A stretch of DNA of 64,000 nt from Flavobacterium terrigena (GTDB taxonomy: Bacteria > Bacteroidota > Bacteroidia > Flavobacteriales > Flavobacteriaceae), in the NCBI RefSeq assembly GCF_900108955.1, contig NZ_FNYA01000006.1:124001-188000 (forward strand), read 5' to 3'. Positions 54,167-63,183 of the stretch are shown in pieces. Made by a program: the position numbers and the translations under genes. Within the stretch, counting starts at the first letter, position 1. Each line of letters begins with the position of its first letter. Under the pieces are notes generated by a model that was not told the origin of the DNA, ran no database searches, and worked only from the letters and a program-made list of their open reading frames with translations.

Positions 54167-54174
54167 TATCTTTG
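54167..54174 (+). promoter_or_regulatory. -7 box of the SRPBCC-photolyase operon
   Basis: TATCTTTG matches TAnnTTTG, ending 21 bases before the ATG. The upstream element at the right distance is TTAG, a weak -33 match. Confidence 0.5.
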
Positions 54175-54195
54175 TAAAACTTTAAAAAATATCTA

Positions 54196-54660
54196 ATGAA
54201 GATTTACAAAATTCATACCAAACAGAATTTACCCATTTCTAAAGAAGAGGCATGGGTTTTTTTATCAAATCCAGAAAATTTAAAAAAAATTACTCCAGAA
54301 TATATGAGTTTTGATATTTTAAATGGAGCTGACAGACCTATGTTTGCTGGACAAATAATTGAGTATATAGTTACACCAATTTTAGGTATTAAAACAAAAT
54401 GGGTTACAGAAATCACCCATGTAGTTAAAGGTGAATATTTTGTAGATGAGCAACGATTTGGGCCTTATGACTTATGGCATCATAAACACTTTATCAAAGA
54501 AATTCCAGGAGGAGTTGAAATGGAAGATATTATTGATTATAAAGTTCCAATGGGAATTTTAGGACAATTATTTCATCCATTTATAGTCAAACCAAAATTG
54601 AAAGAAATTTTTAAATACAGAAGAAATAAGTTAGTTGAACTTTTTGGAGAAATTAAATAA
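54196..54660 (+). CDS. SRPBCC family ligand-binding protein
   Basis: The 154-aa START/Bet v 1-like protein has IHTKQNLPISKEEAWVFLSNPENLKKITPEYMSFDIL at the N-terminus, the strands GQIIEYIVTPILGIKTKWVTEITHV, and GGVEMEDIIDYKVPMGILGQLFHPFIVKPKLKEIFKYR at the end. It binds a hydrophobic ligand of unknown nature. It is followed after two bases by a photolyase gene, a pairing that suggests light-response or carotenoid context (inference). Confidence 0.85.
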   Translation: MKIYKIHTKQNLPISKEEAWVFLSNPENLKKITPEYMSFDILNGADRPMFAGQIIEYIVTPILGIKTKWVTEITHVVKGEYFVDEQRFGPYDLWHHKHFIKEIPGGVEMEDIIDYKVPMGILGQLFHPFIVKPKLKEIFKYRRNKLVELFGEIK

Positions 54661-54662
54661 AT

Positions 54663-55949
54663 ATGACAGTTTTTTGGTTTAGAAGAGATTTACGTTTAGA
54701 TGATAATACCGCTTTGTTTCATGCTTTGCAAGAGAATGGGACTATTTTGCCAATTTTCATTTTCGATGAAACGATATTACAACATTTAGAAAAAAATGAC
54801 GCACGTGTAACTTTTATACACAATCAATTAGAGATAATAAATAAAGAATTAGCAAAAATTAATAAGTCGTTAGCGGTTTTTTATGGAAAACCTTTAGAGA
54901 TTTTCGAGAAACTAATTGCAGAAAATGTAATTACTTCGGTCTATACCAATCACGATTATGAACCATATGCTAGAAAACGAGATAAAGCTCTAAATGACTT
55001 ATTCAAACACCATAAAATTGAGTTTAAAACCTGTAAAGATCAAGTGATTTTTGAAAAATCGGAAATTACAAAAGATGATGGTTTGCCATATGTAGTTTAT
55101 ACACCTTATTCTAACAAATGGAAAGCGAAATTAAAAGAAACAAAACTTATTAATTATTCTTCAGAAATTTTATTGGATAAAATAGCACAACACTCCTACA
55201 CTTTTTTATCACTAAATGATATTGGATTTGAAAGAACAACTATTTCGTTACCAGAATATAATATTTCAGAAAAATTAGTTTCAGAATATGAAGCAACCAG
55301 AAATTTTCCAGCTTTAAACGGAACTTCTTTAATTGGAATACATTTGCGATTTGGAACCATAAGTATTCGGAAATTGGTCCAATATGCGCTTCAATTTCAG
55401 AATGACATCTTCTTAAAAGAATTAATTTGGAGAGAATTTTTTATGCAAATTTTATGGCATTTTCCGCATACAATTTCAAAAAGTTTCAAACCAAAATACG
55501 ATTTTATTGTTTGGGATAATAATGAAGATATTTTCAAAAAATGGTGCGAAGGAAAAACCGGATATCCAATGGTTGACGCCGGAATGCGAGAATTAAACAC
55601 AACCGGGCATATGCACAATCGGGTGAGAATGGTGGTTGCGAGTTTTTTATGCAAACATTTATTAATTGATTGGCGTTGGGGTGAAACCTATTTCGCATCA
55701 AAATTATTAGATTATGAACAAGCTAGTAATATTGGAAATTGGCAATGGGCTGCTGGTTCTGGTGTAGACGCGTCTCCTTATTTTAGAATTTTTAATCCAA
55801 CAGAACAAATTAAAAAATTCGATAAAGACTTAAAATACATCAAAAAATGGATTCCAGAATTTGAAACGCTAGATTATCCAAATCCAATTGTGGATCATAA
55901 AGAAGCTAGAGAAAAATGTTTACGTGTTTATAAAGATGCTGTTGGGTAA
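54663..55949 (+). CDS. Deoxyribodipyrimidine photolyase / cryptochrome family
   Basis: The 428-aa flavoprotein has an N-terminal antenna domain (TVFWFRRDLRLDDNTALFHAL, about 2-22) and the FAD-binding domain with LIWREFFMQILWHFPH, WCEGKTGYPMVDAGMRELNTTGHMHNRVRMVVASFLCKHLLIDWRWGE and NIGNWQWAAGSGVDASPYFRIFNP. The intact substrate-site residues fit a class I CPD photolyase. It uses light to repair pyrimidine dimers. It converges with the HAD gene (one-base gap). Confidence 0.93.
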   Translation: MTVFWFRRDLRLDDNTALFHALQENGTILPIFIFDETILQHLEKNDARVTFIHNQLEIINKELAKINKSLAVFYGKPLEIFEKLIAENVITSVYTNHDYEPYARKRDKALNDLFKHHKIEFKTCKDQVIFEKSEITKDDGLPYVVYTPYSNKWKAKLKETKLINYSSEILLDKIAQHSYTFLSLNDIGFERTTISLPEYNISEKLVSEYEATRNFPALNGTSLIGIHLRFGTISIRKLVQYALQFQNDIFLKELIWREFFMQILWHFPHTISKSFKPKYDFIVWDNNEDIFKKWCEGKTGYPMVDAGMRELNTTGHMHNRVRMVVASFLCKHLLIDWRWGETYFASKLLDYEQASNIGNWQWAAGSGVDASPYFRIFNPTEQIKKFDKDLKYIKKWIPEFETLDYPNPIVDHKEAREKCLRVYKDAVG

Positions 55950-55950
55950 A

Positions 55951-56601
55951 TTATCCCAAAACATTCTCTATATCCAATTCTTCAAATCTATCAATCACGA
56001 TATTGGCTAAAGTATAATCTTGTTTTTTAGAATTTAGACTTTTATATCCAACACAAAATACTCCTGAAGCGTGTGCGGCTTTAATTCCGTTAGTGCTATC
56101 TTCAATAATGATGCAATTTTCTTTTGGCGTATTTGATAATCTTACCGCTTCATTAAAAATCGCTGGATTAGGTTTTGATTGTGGAAAATCTTCTCCAGAA
56201 ATAATATGAGAAAAATATTGATGTAAATCAAATCGGTTAAAAATTCTATTAATAGTAACTTTTGATGCTGAAGAAGCCAAAACCATTTGAATTCCTTTCT
56301 GGTGCAAGTTTTTGATTAAATCTTCTACTCCATCCAATAAATATAAGTCTTCTTTCGTGTCAAAAGCTTTATTAAAAATAGTTCTTTTTCGTTGAACTAA
56401 TTCTTCTGTATCCGTTGTTATTCCGAAATTGTCTTTAATTTTTTGAAAAACATTTTTAGTCGAATTTCCTGTAAAAGTAGCAAACATTTCTGCTGAAACT
56501 TCAATGTTTAATTCTTTAAAATGTTCGAAATAAGCATAATGATGTACAGGTTCAGTATCCACAATTACACCATCCATATCAAAAATAACCGTTTGTAACA
56601 T
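55951..56601 (-). CDS. HAD phosphatase, beta-phosphoglucomutase-like
   Basis: The 216-aa HAD protein has motif I VIFDMDGVIVDTEPVHHYAYFEHFK with catalytic Asp residues, a helical cap (about 15-85), motif II VLASSASKVTINRI, motif III SKPNPAIFNEAVRL and motif IV CIIIEDSTNGIKAAHASG. It fits the PGM/phosphatase subfamily; the substrate is unknown. Confidence 0.9.
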   Translation of the reverse strand: MLQTVIFDMDGVIVDTEPVHHYAYFEHFKELNIEVSAEMFATFTGNSTKNVFQKIKDNFGITTDTEELVQRKRTIFNKAFDTKEDLYLLDGVEDLIKNLHQKGIQMVLASSASKVTINRIFNRFDLHQYFSHIISGEDFPQSKPNPAIFNEAVRLSNTPKENCIIIEDSTNGIKAAHASGVFCVGYKSLNSKKQDYTLANIVIDRFEELDIENVLG

Positions 56602-56682
56602 AATTTAAATTTTTTGCGAATTTAAAAAAATTACCTTGAAATTAAACCTTTTTGTATAACTTTAGTCTAATATTAAAATCTG

Positions 56683-57234
56683 TTGTTAATTTTGCAAGAA
56701 GAGAAACTATTTATAGAAACTTTAATTAATCCGAAAACGCAAAATGTCGCGTTTAAACAATTGGTACAACAATATCAGAAACCATTATATTTTCACATTA
56801 GAAATATTGTTTTAAATCATGATGATACTGATGATGTTTTACAAAATACGTTTATTAAAGTGTTTTCAAATCTGAAAAATTTCAAAGGAGAAAGTAAATT
56901 GTATTCTTGGATTTACAGAATTGCCACAAATGAATCGTTGACTTTTATTGAGCAAAGAGCTAGAAAACAAGGAATTTCTAATGAAGAAGTGCAACAAAAA
57001 GCCATTATGAATTTAGAATCGGACGTGTATTTTGAAGGAGATGAAATCCAGTTGAAATTACAAAAAGCCATTGCAATTTTGCCAGAAAAGCAGCAATTAG
57101 TGTTTAAAATGAAGTATTTTCAGGAAATGAAATATGAAAACATGAGTGAAATTTTAGATACTTCTGTTGGAGCTTTAAAAGCGAATTACCATCATGCGGT
57201 AAAAAAAATTGAAGAATATTTAAAAACGAATTAA
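56683..57234 (+). CDS. ECF RNA polymerase sigma factor, TTG start
   Basis: The 183-aa sigma-70-like protein has region 2 (FKQLVQQYQKPLYFHIRNIVLNHDDTDDVLQNTFIKVFSNLKNFKGESKLYSWIYRIATNESLTFI, about 24-90) and region 4 (LPEKQQLVFKMKYFQEMKYENMSEILDTSVGALKANYHHAVKKIEEYL, about 133-180). No ATG precedes region 2; TTG at 56683 or 56692 must be used. It heads an operon with a probable anti-sigma gene and a sensor-like periplasmic gene. Confidence 0.92.
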   Translation: MLILQEEKLFIETLINPKTQNVAFKQLVQQYQKPLYFHIRNIVLNHDDTDDVLQNTFIKVFSNLKNFKGESKLYSWIYRIATNESLTFIEQRARKQGISNEEVQQKAIMNLESDVYFEGDEIQLKLQKAIAILPEKQQLVFKMKYFQEMKYENMSEILDTSVGALKANYHHAVKKIEEYLKTN

Positions 57235-57264
57235 ACCTTTTAACAAAAAAAAGGTCATATAGAT

Positions 57265-57723
57265 ATGAATACAAATTTAGAAAATAATAAAATTAAATCA
57301 GGATTTACAGCTCCAACCGATTATTTTGATACTTTATCAGATAAAATATTCGAAAAAATAAACGGAGAAGTAAATACAAGCTTGCTTCCTGAAACGAGCG
57401 GTTTTATTGTGCCAGAAAACTATTTTGCTAAGAATGAAGCAGAATTATTAAGAAAAATTAATCATTCGGAAACAAAAGTAATTAGCTTAAAAGCTGCGTT
57501 TTATAAAGTAAGTGGAATTGCGGCAGTTTTATTGCTAACAATAGTTTCGCCGATGTTTTATAATACTGTAGAAACGAAGAAGAATGAGTTAGCAGAAATG
57601 AATTATTTAGAAATACATTCGGAGGAATTAGGTATTTATGAAGTAGGTTCTATGTTAGATAATGATGATATAATAGAATTAGAAAATGAATTGATTTATA
57701 ATGATTTAAATGCTATTAATTAA
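57265..57723 (+). CDS. Single-pass membrane protein, possible anti-sigma factor
   Basis: The 152-aa protein has an N-terminal cytoplasmic part with repeated PTDYFDTLSDKIFEKIN / PENYFAKNEAELLRKIN segments, one membrane helix (about 82-98, VSGIAAVLLLTIVSPMF) and an acidic exterior tail. The topology and position 30 bases after the sigma gene resemble an anti-sigma factor, but no ZAS zinc motif is present. Role inferred from context. Confidence 0.72.
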   Translation: MNTNLENNKIKSGFTAPTDYFDTLSDKIFEKINGEVNTSLLPETSGFIVPENYFAKNEAELLRKINHSETKVISLKAAFYKVSGIAAVLLLTIVSPMFYNTVETKKNELAEMNYLEIHSEELGIYEVGSMLDNDDIIELENELIYNDLNAIN

Positions 57724-57752
57724 ATAATTAGTTTAAATAAAATAATGCAATT

Positions 57753-58202
57753 ATGAAAAATAAAATTACATATATATTCCTTTTTTTACTTTCCATTCAA
57801 TTTGGATTTAGTCAAGAAAATGATACTAGAAAAGAGCAAATTAAATCTTTAAAAATTGCTTTTATATCCCAAAAATTAGCACTTACTTCTGATGAAGCTG
57901 AAAAATTTTGGCCAATTTATAATAAGTACGATGAAAAAATAATGATTTTAAAGGAAGCACAAATGAAACTTCGTCATCAAAAACGTAATGGAACTGATGA
58001 AGAAGCTCTAAAAAAGATTGAAGAAGCGGAAGAAAAAGAAGCGGAAGTGATGATTTTGAAAAAGAAAATGCGTGCAGAGCTAATTCCGATAATTTCAGCT
58101 GAAAAAGTTTTAAAACTAGAACAATTGGAACAAGAATTCCATAGGAAATTATTAGAAAAATTAAGAGGCCGTAGAGGAAATCCACCTCCACCAAGACGAT
58201 AA
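57753..58202 (+). CDS. Periplasmic sensor-like protein of the ECF operon (Spy/CpxP-like)
   Basis: The 149-aa protein has a signal peptide (about 1-20, ending GFSQ) and a helical domain rich in Lys and Glu: SLKIAFISQKLALTSDEAEKFWPIYNKYDEKIMILKEAQMKLRHQKR and ELIPIISAEKVLKLEQLEQEFHRKLLEKL. The LTSDEAEKFWPIYNKYD and ISAEKVLKLEQLEQEF motifs are of the Spy/CpxP-type LTxxQ family in flavobacterial sigma-factor operons. It ends in a basic Pro-rich tail. Confidence 0.85.
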   Translation: MKNKITYIFLFLLSIQFGFSQENDTRKEQIKSLKIAFISQKLALTSDEAEKFWPIYNKYDEKIMILKEAQMKLRHQKRNGTDEEALKKIEEAEEKEAEVMILKKKMRAELIPIISAEKVLKLEQLEQEFHRKLLEKLRGRRGNPPPPRR

Positions 58203-58241
58203 AAACTGGTTAAAAGTTTTTTATATTTTTGAACCCAATTT

Positions 58242-58269
58242 AAGCCATTGATGTATATTAATGGCTTAT
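58242..58269 (+). terminator. Terminator of the ECF operon
   Basis: The perfect 9-bp stem TAAGCCATT / AATGGCTTA with a 10-base loop is followed by TTTTAATTTT. It overlaps the 3' end of the convergent Ycf48-like gene by 12 bases. Confidence 0.7.
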
Positions 58270-59289
58270 TTTAATTTTAGTTACTTTGTTTCTACCAGCT
58301 AAATAAATATGTTTTTTACTACTGAATCGTAATGTGTAAAAATCAGTATCTTCCAATAATTTATGCCATTTTTTACCTGAGTTAGTTGAATAATAAACAC
58401 CAGAAGTTCCGCAAGTGTAAATTACTTTCCCGTTGCTTTCAGGCATAAATTGCACGCAAGAAGCATATCCAAAAGCTTCATTTTCAGCCAATAATTTCCA
58501 AGTTTTCCCACCGTCTTTTGTGATTGCTTTATTTTTAGAATTGTCTTTTTGTTGGTCATAATTTCCACCCACAATAATTCCTTTTTTCTCATTAAAAAAA
58601 TCCATGGAAAACGCACCAGTCATAGCTTCACCCTGAGTAATTGGAGTTTCAAAAACTTCCCATGTTTTACCTTTGTCTGAACTTTTAAATAACCTCGATT
58701 TTTTCCCACCAGAAATTATAAAAATAACTCCATCAACTATTTTTACATTAGTATCACTTGCGGCAAAAGCGGCTTCACCCTCAACCGTTTTTGGTAAATT
58801 TGCACATGGAATTTTATTCCAAGTTTCCCCAGAATCTTCAGTTAACAGTATTGATAAACAATCTTCCGTAGGATCTCCAATAACAATACCTAAACCATTT
58901 TTAGGATAGATAAACATACTATCATAAAAAACTTTTTCACCACTTTCTGAATAAACTAAGCTAAAAGCACAATTATTGGCATATGTACGCATTTTATACA
59001 TATTTGCTGGCGAACCTGCGTTAATAAGCAAAATATCCATTCCATTATACCCCATACTTCTAAAATCAGTTTTCTCATTTTGAAGTTTCACAATTTTAGT
59101 TTCTGAATCAGTTGCAAAACTAATAAATCCTGCTTTAGAATTCGTTCCACCAAACCAAACACCACCATTAACTGCTGTAATAGCTCTGATTGAAACTGAA
59201 TCCAAAACAATATCTTTTCGTTCAACAACTTTATAAGTCGATTTACACGATAAAAAAACAAAAGAAAAAAGCAAAACTAAAATTCTCAT
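58258..59289 (-). CDS. Ycf48/sialidase-like beta-propeller lipoprotein
   Basis: The 343-aa protein has a lipoprotein signal (LVLLFSFVFLSCKST) and repeated BNR-like motifs: LLTEDSGETWNKIPC, LFKSSDKGKTWEVFE, ITKDGGKTWKLLAE and YYSTNSGKKWHKLLE. These Asp-box (SxDxGxTW) blades form a propeller as in Ycf48 and sialidase-like proteins. No catalytic residues are recognised, so it is probably a binding protein. I chose the ATG at 59289 over a GTG two codons upstream. Confidence 0.85.
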   Translation of the reverse strand: MRILVLLFSFVFLSCKSTYKVVERKDIVLDSVSIRAITAVNGGVWFGGTNSKAGFISFATDSETKIVKLQNEKTDFRSMGYNGMDILLINAGSPANMYKMRTYANNCAFSLVYSESGEKVFYDSMFIYPKNGLGIVIGDPTEDCLSILLTEDSGETWNKIPCANLPKTVEGEAAFAASDTNVKIVDGVIFIISGGKKSRLFKSSDKGKTWEVFETPITQGEAMTGAFSMDFFNEKKGIIVGGNYDQQKDNSKNKAITKDGGKTWKLLAENEAFGYASCVQFMPESNGKVIYTCGTSGVYYSTNSGKKWHKLLEDTDFYTLRFSSKKHIYLAGRNKVTKIKISH

Positions 59290-59407
59290 AAACACCTTAT
59301 TTTAGGCTAATGTACAATAATTTATAAAATTACAAAACTTGTAAAATTGACTTTGGCACAATAATTGGAATTACATTAAAAAAGAAAGTAACTTAATACT
59401 AAATATT

Positions 59408-60718
59408 ATGAAAACACGATTATTTGCTTCGGTCATAGGCTCTCTACTACTAGCCATACCAACATTAGCGCAAGATAAGACAACCGTTACGGCAAACAGT
59501 AGCGATATTAGTGATAATTTAGATTTAAAAGCAGTAGCTTCAATTTTTGGTGATGCTTCAAATTTGGAAGATTTCGAAAGAAGATTGAATGATCCAAAAT
59601 CGCAAATTTCTAATTTAGATTTAAATAACGATAATCAAGTAGATTATTTACGTGTAGTAGAATCTGTTGAAGGTAGAGCACATATTATTGTAATTCAGGC
59701 TGTTTTGGAAAAAGATGTTTTTCAAGATGTGGCAACTGTAGAGCTTGAAAAAGACAGCAATAATAAAGTTCAAATTCAAGTTGTTGGAGACGTTTATATG
59801 TACGGAAGTAACTATATATATGAGCCAATTTATGTTCATACACCTGTAATTTATACTACATTTTGGGTAAATCATTATCGTCCGTATTATTCATCATGGT
59901 ATTGGAATTATTACCCATCATATTACCACTGTTGGTCTCCATTCCCTATTTTCAGATATAGAAATAATATTTCAATCCACATCAATTTCGGACATTCATA
60001 CAATTATGTTTCATATAGAAGATGTCATACTGCTTATAACGCCTATTATGGAAGAAGAGGAAATGGTTACGAAATGCGCCATCCAAATCGTTCTTTCTCT
60101 CACAGAAATAGTGGATATTCAAACAGATATGAAATGGATAGTCATAGAGAAATTAAAACGCGTACTCCAGGTACAAGAAATTTAAATACGAATACTGGCG
60201 CACCAAGAGGTGAATCTCAACCTAGAGGAATTGCTCCAAGAGGAAACGCTGTAGCTGGAACTCCAAGGAATGATTCACAACCGAGAGCAACATCTCCAAG
60301 AGGAAATTCTCAGCCAAGAGTTGAAGCCACTCCAAGAGGTAATGCATCAGTGGGAACACCAAGAAACGAATCGCAACCAAGAGCAACTTCTCCTAGAGGA
60401 AATTCTCAACCAAGAGTTGAAGCTACTCCAAGAGGAAATGCATCAGTAGGAACACCAAGAAACGAATCGCAGCCAAGAACAATTGCTCCAAGAGGGAACA
60501 ATAATCCGAGAGTTGAATCATCTCCAAGAGGAAATTCTCAACCAAGAATGGAATCGCCTAGAAGTAACAATCCTAGAGTAGAATCATCTCCAAGAGGCAA
60601 TTCTCAACCAAGAATGGAGTCACAAAGAGGTGGTGGTTCGCAACCAAGAATGGAAGGTTCAAGAGGAAATTCGCAACCGAGAGGAAATGGCGGAGGTTCT
60701 GGTAGAGGAAGAGGATAA
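59408..60718 (+). CDS. Exported protein with long Arg/Pro/Gly/Asn repeat tail
   Basis: The 436-aa protein has a signal peptide (about 1-21, ending TLAQ) and an N-terminal beta-rich domain (about 30-145, LNNDNQVDYLRVVESVEGRAHIIVIQAVLEKD). A Tyr/Trp/His-rich stretch (about 150-240) precedes a 170-residue tail built of SQPRxxxPRGN repeats, including two nearly exact 32-residue copies 96 bases apart (from 60275 and 60371). The tail is highly basic and probably disordered, able to bind nucleic acid or acidic polymers. It follows the ECF operon region but on its own terms. No family assigned. Confidence 0.82.
   Translation: MKTRLFASVIGSLLLAIPTLAQDKTTVTANSSDISDNLDLKAVASIFGDASNLEDFERRLNDPKSQISNLDLNNDNQVDYLRVVESVEGRAHIIVIQAVLEKDVFQDVATVELEKDSNNKVQIQVVGDVYMYGSNYIYEPIYVHTPVIYTTFWVNHYRPYYSSWYWNYYPSYYHCWSPFPIFRYRNNISIHINFGHSYNYVSYRRCHTAYNAYYGRRGNGYEMRHPNRSFSHRNSGYSNRYEMDSHREIKTRTPGTRNLNTNTGAPRGESQPRGIAPRGNAVAGTPRNDSQPRATSPRGNSQPRVEATPRGNASVGTPRNESQPRATSPRGNSQPRVEATPRGNASVGTPRNESQPRTIAPRGNNNPRVESSPRGNSQPRMESPRSNNPRVESSPRGNSQPRMESQRGGGSQPRMEGSRGNSQPRGNGGGSGRGRG
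60211..60715 (+). repeat. Coding repeat array for PRGN motifs
   Basis: DNA repeats of about 33-96 bases encode PRGNSQPR-type units. The longest near-identical pair starts at 60275 and 60371 (96-base period = 32 codons), with a few synonymous differences. The array probably expands and contracts by recombination. Confidence 0.85.
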
Positions 60719-60721
60719 ATT

Positions 60722-60747
60722 AAAAGCCGACTAATTAGTCGGCTTTT
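60722..60747 (+). terminator. Intrinsic terminator
   Basis: A 26-base perfect palindrome (AAAAGCCGACTAA and its complement) is followed by further T, four bases after the repeat protein stop. Confidence 0.9.
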
Positions 60748-60782
60748 TTGTTTTTTATAGACATTATTTGATTCAATAAACG

Positions 60783-60812
60783 CTTGTTGCTAGTATAAAA
60801 TTACTATCTTTG
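60783..60812 (+). promoter_or_regulatory. Promoter of the RNA m5C methyltransferase gene
   Basis: CTTG (60783-60786) and TATCTTTG (60805-60812) are separated by 18 bases, fitting the -33/-7 pattern with one mismatch. The ATG is at 60838. Confidence 0.6.
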
Positions 60813-60837
60813 CAAGCATTTTTTATTTTTAAAATAC

Positions 60838-62055
60838 ATGAGATTTCACAGAAACATTAGTTTTGCAGTAATAGACGCCTTAATGGCGATCTTCAATGAA
60901 GGAGAATATGCCGACAAGGTAGTGGCGAGAGCCTTAAAATTAGACAAAAGATGGGGAAGCAGCGATAGAAAGTTTGTTGCAGAAACCATTTATGATATTG
61001 TACGTTGGAAACGTTTATACGCAGAGATTGCAGAGGTTAAAAGAGAACCATTCGACAGAGATAGTATTTGGAGAATGTTTGCTGTTTGGGCAACGTTAAA
61101 GGGTTACACGCTACCTGATTGGAAATACTTTGAAGGAACTCCAGTTAGAAAAATCAAAGGTAAATTTGACGAATTATCTAAAGATAGAAAATTTAAAGAA
61201 TCTATTCCAGATTGGATGGATGAAATTGGTGTAAGCGAATTAGGTGAAGCTGTTTGGTCTAAAGAAATTAAAGCTCAAAACGAACCGGCTAAAGTTATTT
61301 TACGTACCAATACTATTAGAACAAATAAGGAAGCTTTAAAGCAAGAATTATTAAAATTAGACATTCATACTAAAGTACTTGAAAATTATCCGGAAGCATT
61401 AGAATTAGAAGAAAGAGCTAATGTTTTTATGACAGACGCTTTTAAAAACGGGATGTTTGAAGTACAGGATGCTTCTTCTCAAATGGTAGCTCACATGTTA
61501 GATATTCAACCTGGAATGCGAGTAGTTGATACTTGTGCTGGAGCTGGTGGAAAAACACTTCATATGGCTTGCTTAATGCAAAATAAAGGACAAATTATTG
61601 CAATGGATTTATATGAAAGTAAACTAAAGCAATTAAAAATTCGTGCTAAACGTAATGGAATTCACAATATTGAATACCGTGTAATTGATACAACTAAAGT
61701 CATTAAAAAACTTCACGGTCAAGCCGATAGAGTACTTATTGATGCACCTTGTAGTGGTTTAGGAGTTTTGAAAAGAAATCCGGATGCGAAATGGAAATTA
61801 AAACCAGAATTTATTGATAATATTCGTAAAGTTCAGGCTGAAGTTTTAGAAAGTTATGCACCAATTGTAAAACCTGGTGGAAAACTAGTTTATGCTACTT
61901 GTAGTGTCTTACCGTCTGAGAATCAGGAACAAATTAAGAAATTCTTGACAACTGAAACTGGAAAAAACTTTACCTTTGTAGAAGATAAAAAAATATTAGC
62001 ACATGAATCTGGTTATGACGGATTTTACATGGCATTGTTAACTCGAAATAAATAA
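60838..62055 (+). CDS. RsmB/NOP-family RNA (cytosine-C5)-methyltransferase
   Basis: The 405-aa SAM-dependent RNA methyltransferase has an N-terminal NusB-like helical region, the SAM motif VVDTCAGAGGKTLHMACLM (about 228-246), the first catalytic Cys in IDAPCSGLGVLKRNPDAKWKL and the second in LVYATCSVLPSENQEQI. It methylates cytosine in 16S rRNA or another RNA; the exact site is not given by sequence. Confidence 0.93.
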   Translation: MRFHRNISFAVIDALMAIFNEGEYADKVVARALKLDKRWGSSDRKFVAETIYDIVRWKRLYAEIAEVKREPFDRDSIWRMFAVWATLKGYTLPDWKYFEGTPVRKIKGKFDELSKDRKFKESIPDWMDEIGVSELGEAVWSKEIKAQNEPAKVILRTNTIRTNKEALKQELLKLDIHTKVLENYPEALELEERANVFMTDAFKNGMFEVQDASSQMVAHMLDIQPGMRVVDTCAGAGGKTLHMACLMQNKGQIIAMDLYESKLKQLKIRAKRNGIHNIEYRVIDTTKVIKKLHGQADRVLIDAPCSGLGVLKRNPDAKWKLKPEFIDNIRKVQAEVLESYAPIVKPGGKLVYATCSVLPSENQEQIKKFLTTETGKNFTFVEDKKILAHESGYDGFYMALLTRNK

Positions 62056-62066
62056 TCCCTTTTAAT

Positions 62067-63161
62067 ATGAAAAAAACTTACTCTTTAATATTACTACTGA
62101 GTGCAATTTTCGGCTTTGCACAAATCCCTGCTGGATATTATAGTACAGCAACTGGTAGTGGTTATACTTTAAAAACACAATTGTTTAATATTATAAATAA
62201 TCAAACCGACTTAGGTTATGGAGGATTATGGGTTACGTATGAAACATCAGATAGAGATGCTTTTATTGGTACAGGTTATGAAAATGACAATACCATATAT
62301 GATATGTATACTGAAAACCCAACTAGTAGCGCTGGTGAATGTGGATTTATTTATGCGACAAGTCAAGACACTGGATCAGGTGGTGGTTCAGAATGTCAGT
62401 TTTATAACAGGGAACACATTATTCCACAATCAATTTTTTCTCAAGCAGCTCCAATGAGACACGATGCTCATTTTGTTACACCAACTGATAAAAAAGTAAA
62501 TGGTGACAGAGGTGATAATCCACATGGTACTGTTGCAACTGTTTCTTCTACTACAAATAATGGTGGAAAACACGGTTCTAGTGCTATTTCTGGATATTCT
62601 GGTCAAGTTTTTGAACCAATTAATGCATTTAAAGGAGATATTGCTCGTATGTATTTTTATTTTGCAACAAGATATGAAGATCAAGTTGCAGGTTGGTCAT
62701 ATCCAATGTTTAATTCAACATCTGATCAGGTATTTACAACACCATTTTTAAATATGTTACTTACTTGGCATAATAATGATCCAGTTAGTGTATTTGAAGT
62801 TGCGAGAAATAATGCAATATATGTAAGACAAAACAATAGAAATCCTTTTATTGATCATCCTGAATATGTTTGTCAAATATATAGTACACAATGTGCTGCA
62901 TTATCTTCTGAAACTTTCTTAGCAGATGATTCAGTAAACATCTACCCTAACCCAACAAACACTAATGAAGTTGATATTTTCACTACAGAAAACATCACCA
63001 AATTAACTTTAGTAAATATTAATGGGCAAATTATTAAAAATATTGAAAATCCAATTTTCAATCAAAATTCATATAAATTAAACAACTTACCACAAGGTTT
63101 TTATTTCTTACAAATTTCTGCTGAAAACGGAAGTTTGACTAAAAAAATCATTGTGAATTAA
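62067..63161 (+). CDS. Secreted endonuclease I family protein with T9SS sorting domain
   Basis: The 364-aa protein has a signal peptide (about 1-18, ending GFAQ) and an endonuclease I domain with ECQFYNREHIIPQSIFSQAAPMRHDAHFVTPTDKKVNGDRGDNPHG, carrying the catalytic His-metal site. It ends in a T9SS type A C-terminal domain (about 290-364: VNIYPNPTNTNEVDIF, GFYFLQISAENGSLTKKIIVN). It is exported as an extracellular nuclease for nutrient (phosphate) scavenging. It lies 11 bases after the methyltransferase gene. Confidence 0.92.
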   Translation: MKKTYSLILLLSAIFGFAQIPAGYYSTATGSGYTLKTQLFNIINNQTDLGYGGLWVTYETSDRDAFIGTGYENDNTIYDMYTENPTSSAGECGFIYATSQDTGSGGGSECQFYNREHIIPQSIFSQAAPMRHDAHFVTPTDKKVNGDRGDNPHGTVATVSSTTNNGGKHGSSAISGYSGQVFEPINAFKGDIARMYFYFATRYEDQVAGWSYPMFNSTSDQVFTTPFLNMLLTWHNNDPVSVFEVARNNAIYVRQNNRNPFIDHPEYVCQIYSTQCAALSSETFLADDSVNIYPNPTNTNEVDIFTTENITKLTLVNINGQIIKNIENPIFNQNSYKLNNLPQGFYFLQISAENGSLTKKIIVN

Positions 63162-63183
63162 TTTAGTTTTTAAATTTTATACC

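Noticed and set aside
60211..60715. Possible CRISPR-like periodic repeat
   Set aside because: The repeats are in frame, encode a consistent PRGN peptide, have no unique spacers of equal length, and there are no cas genes nearby.
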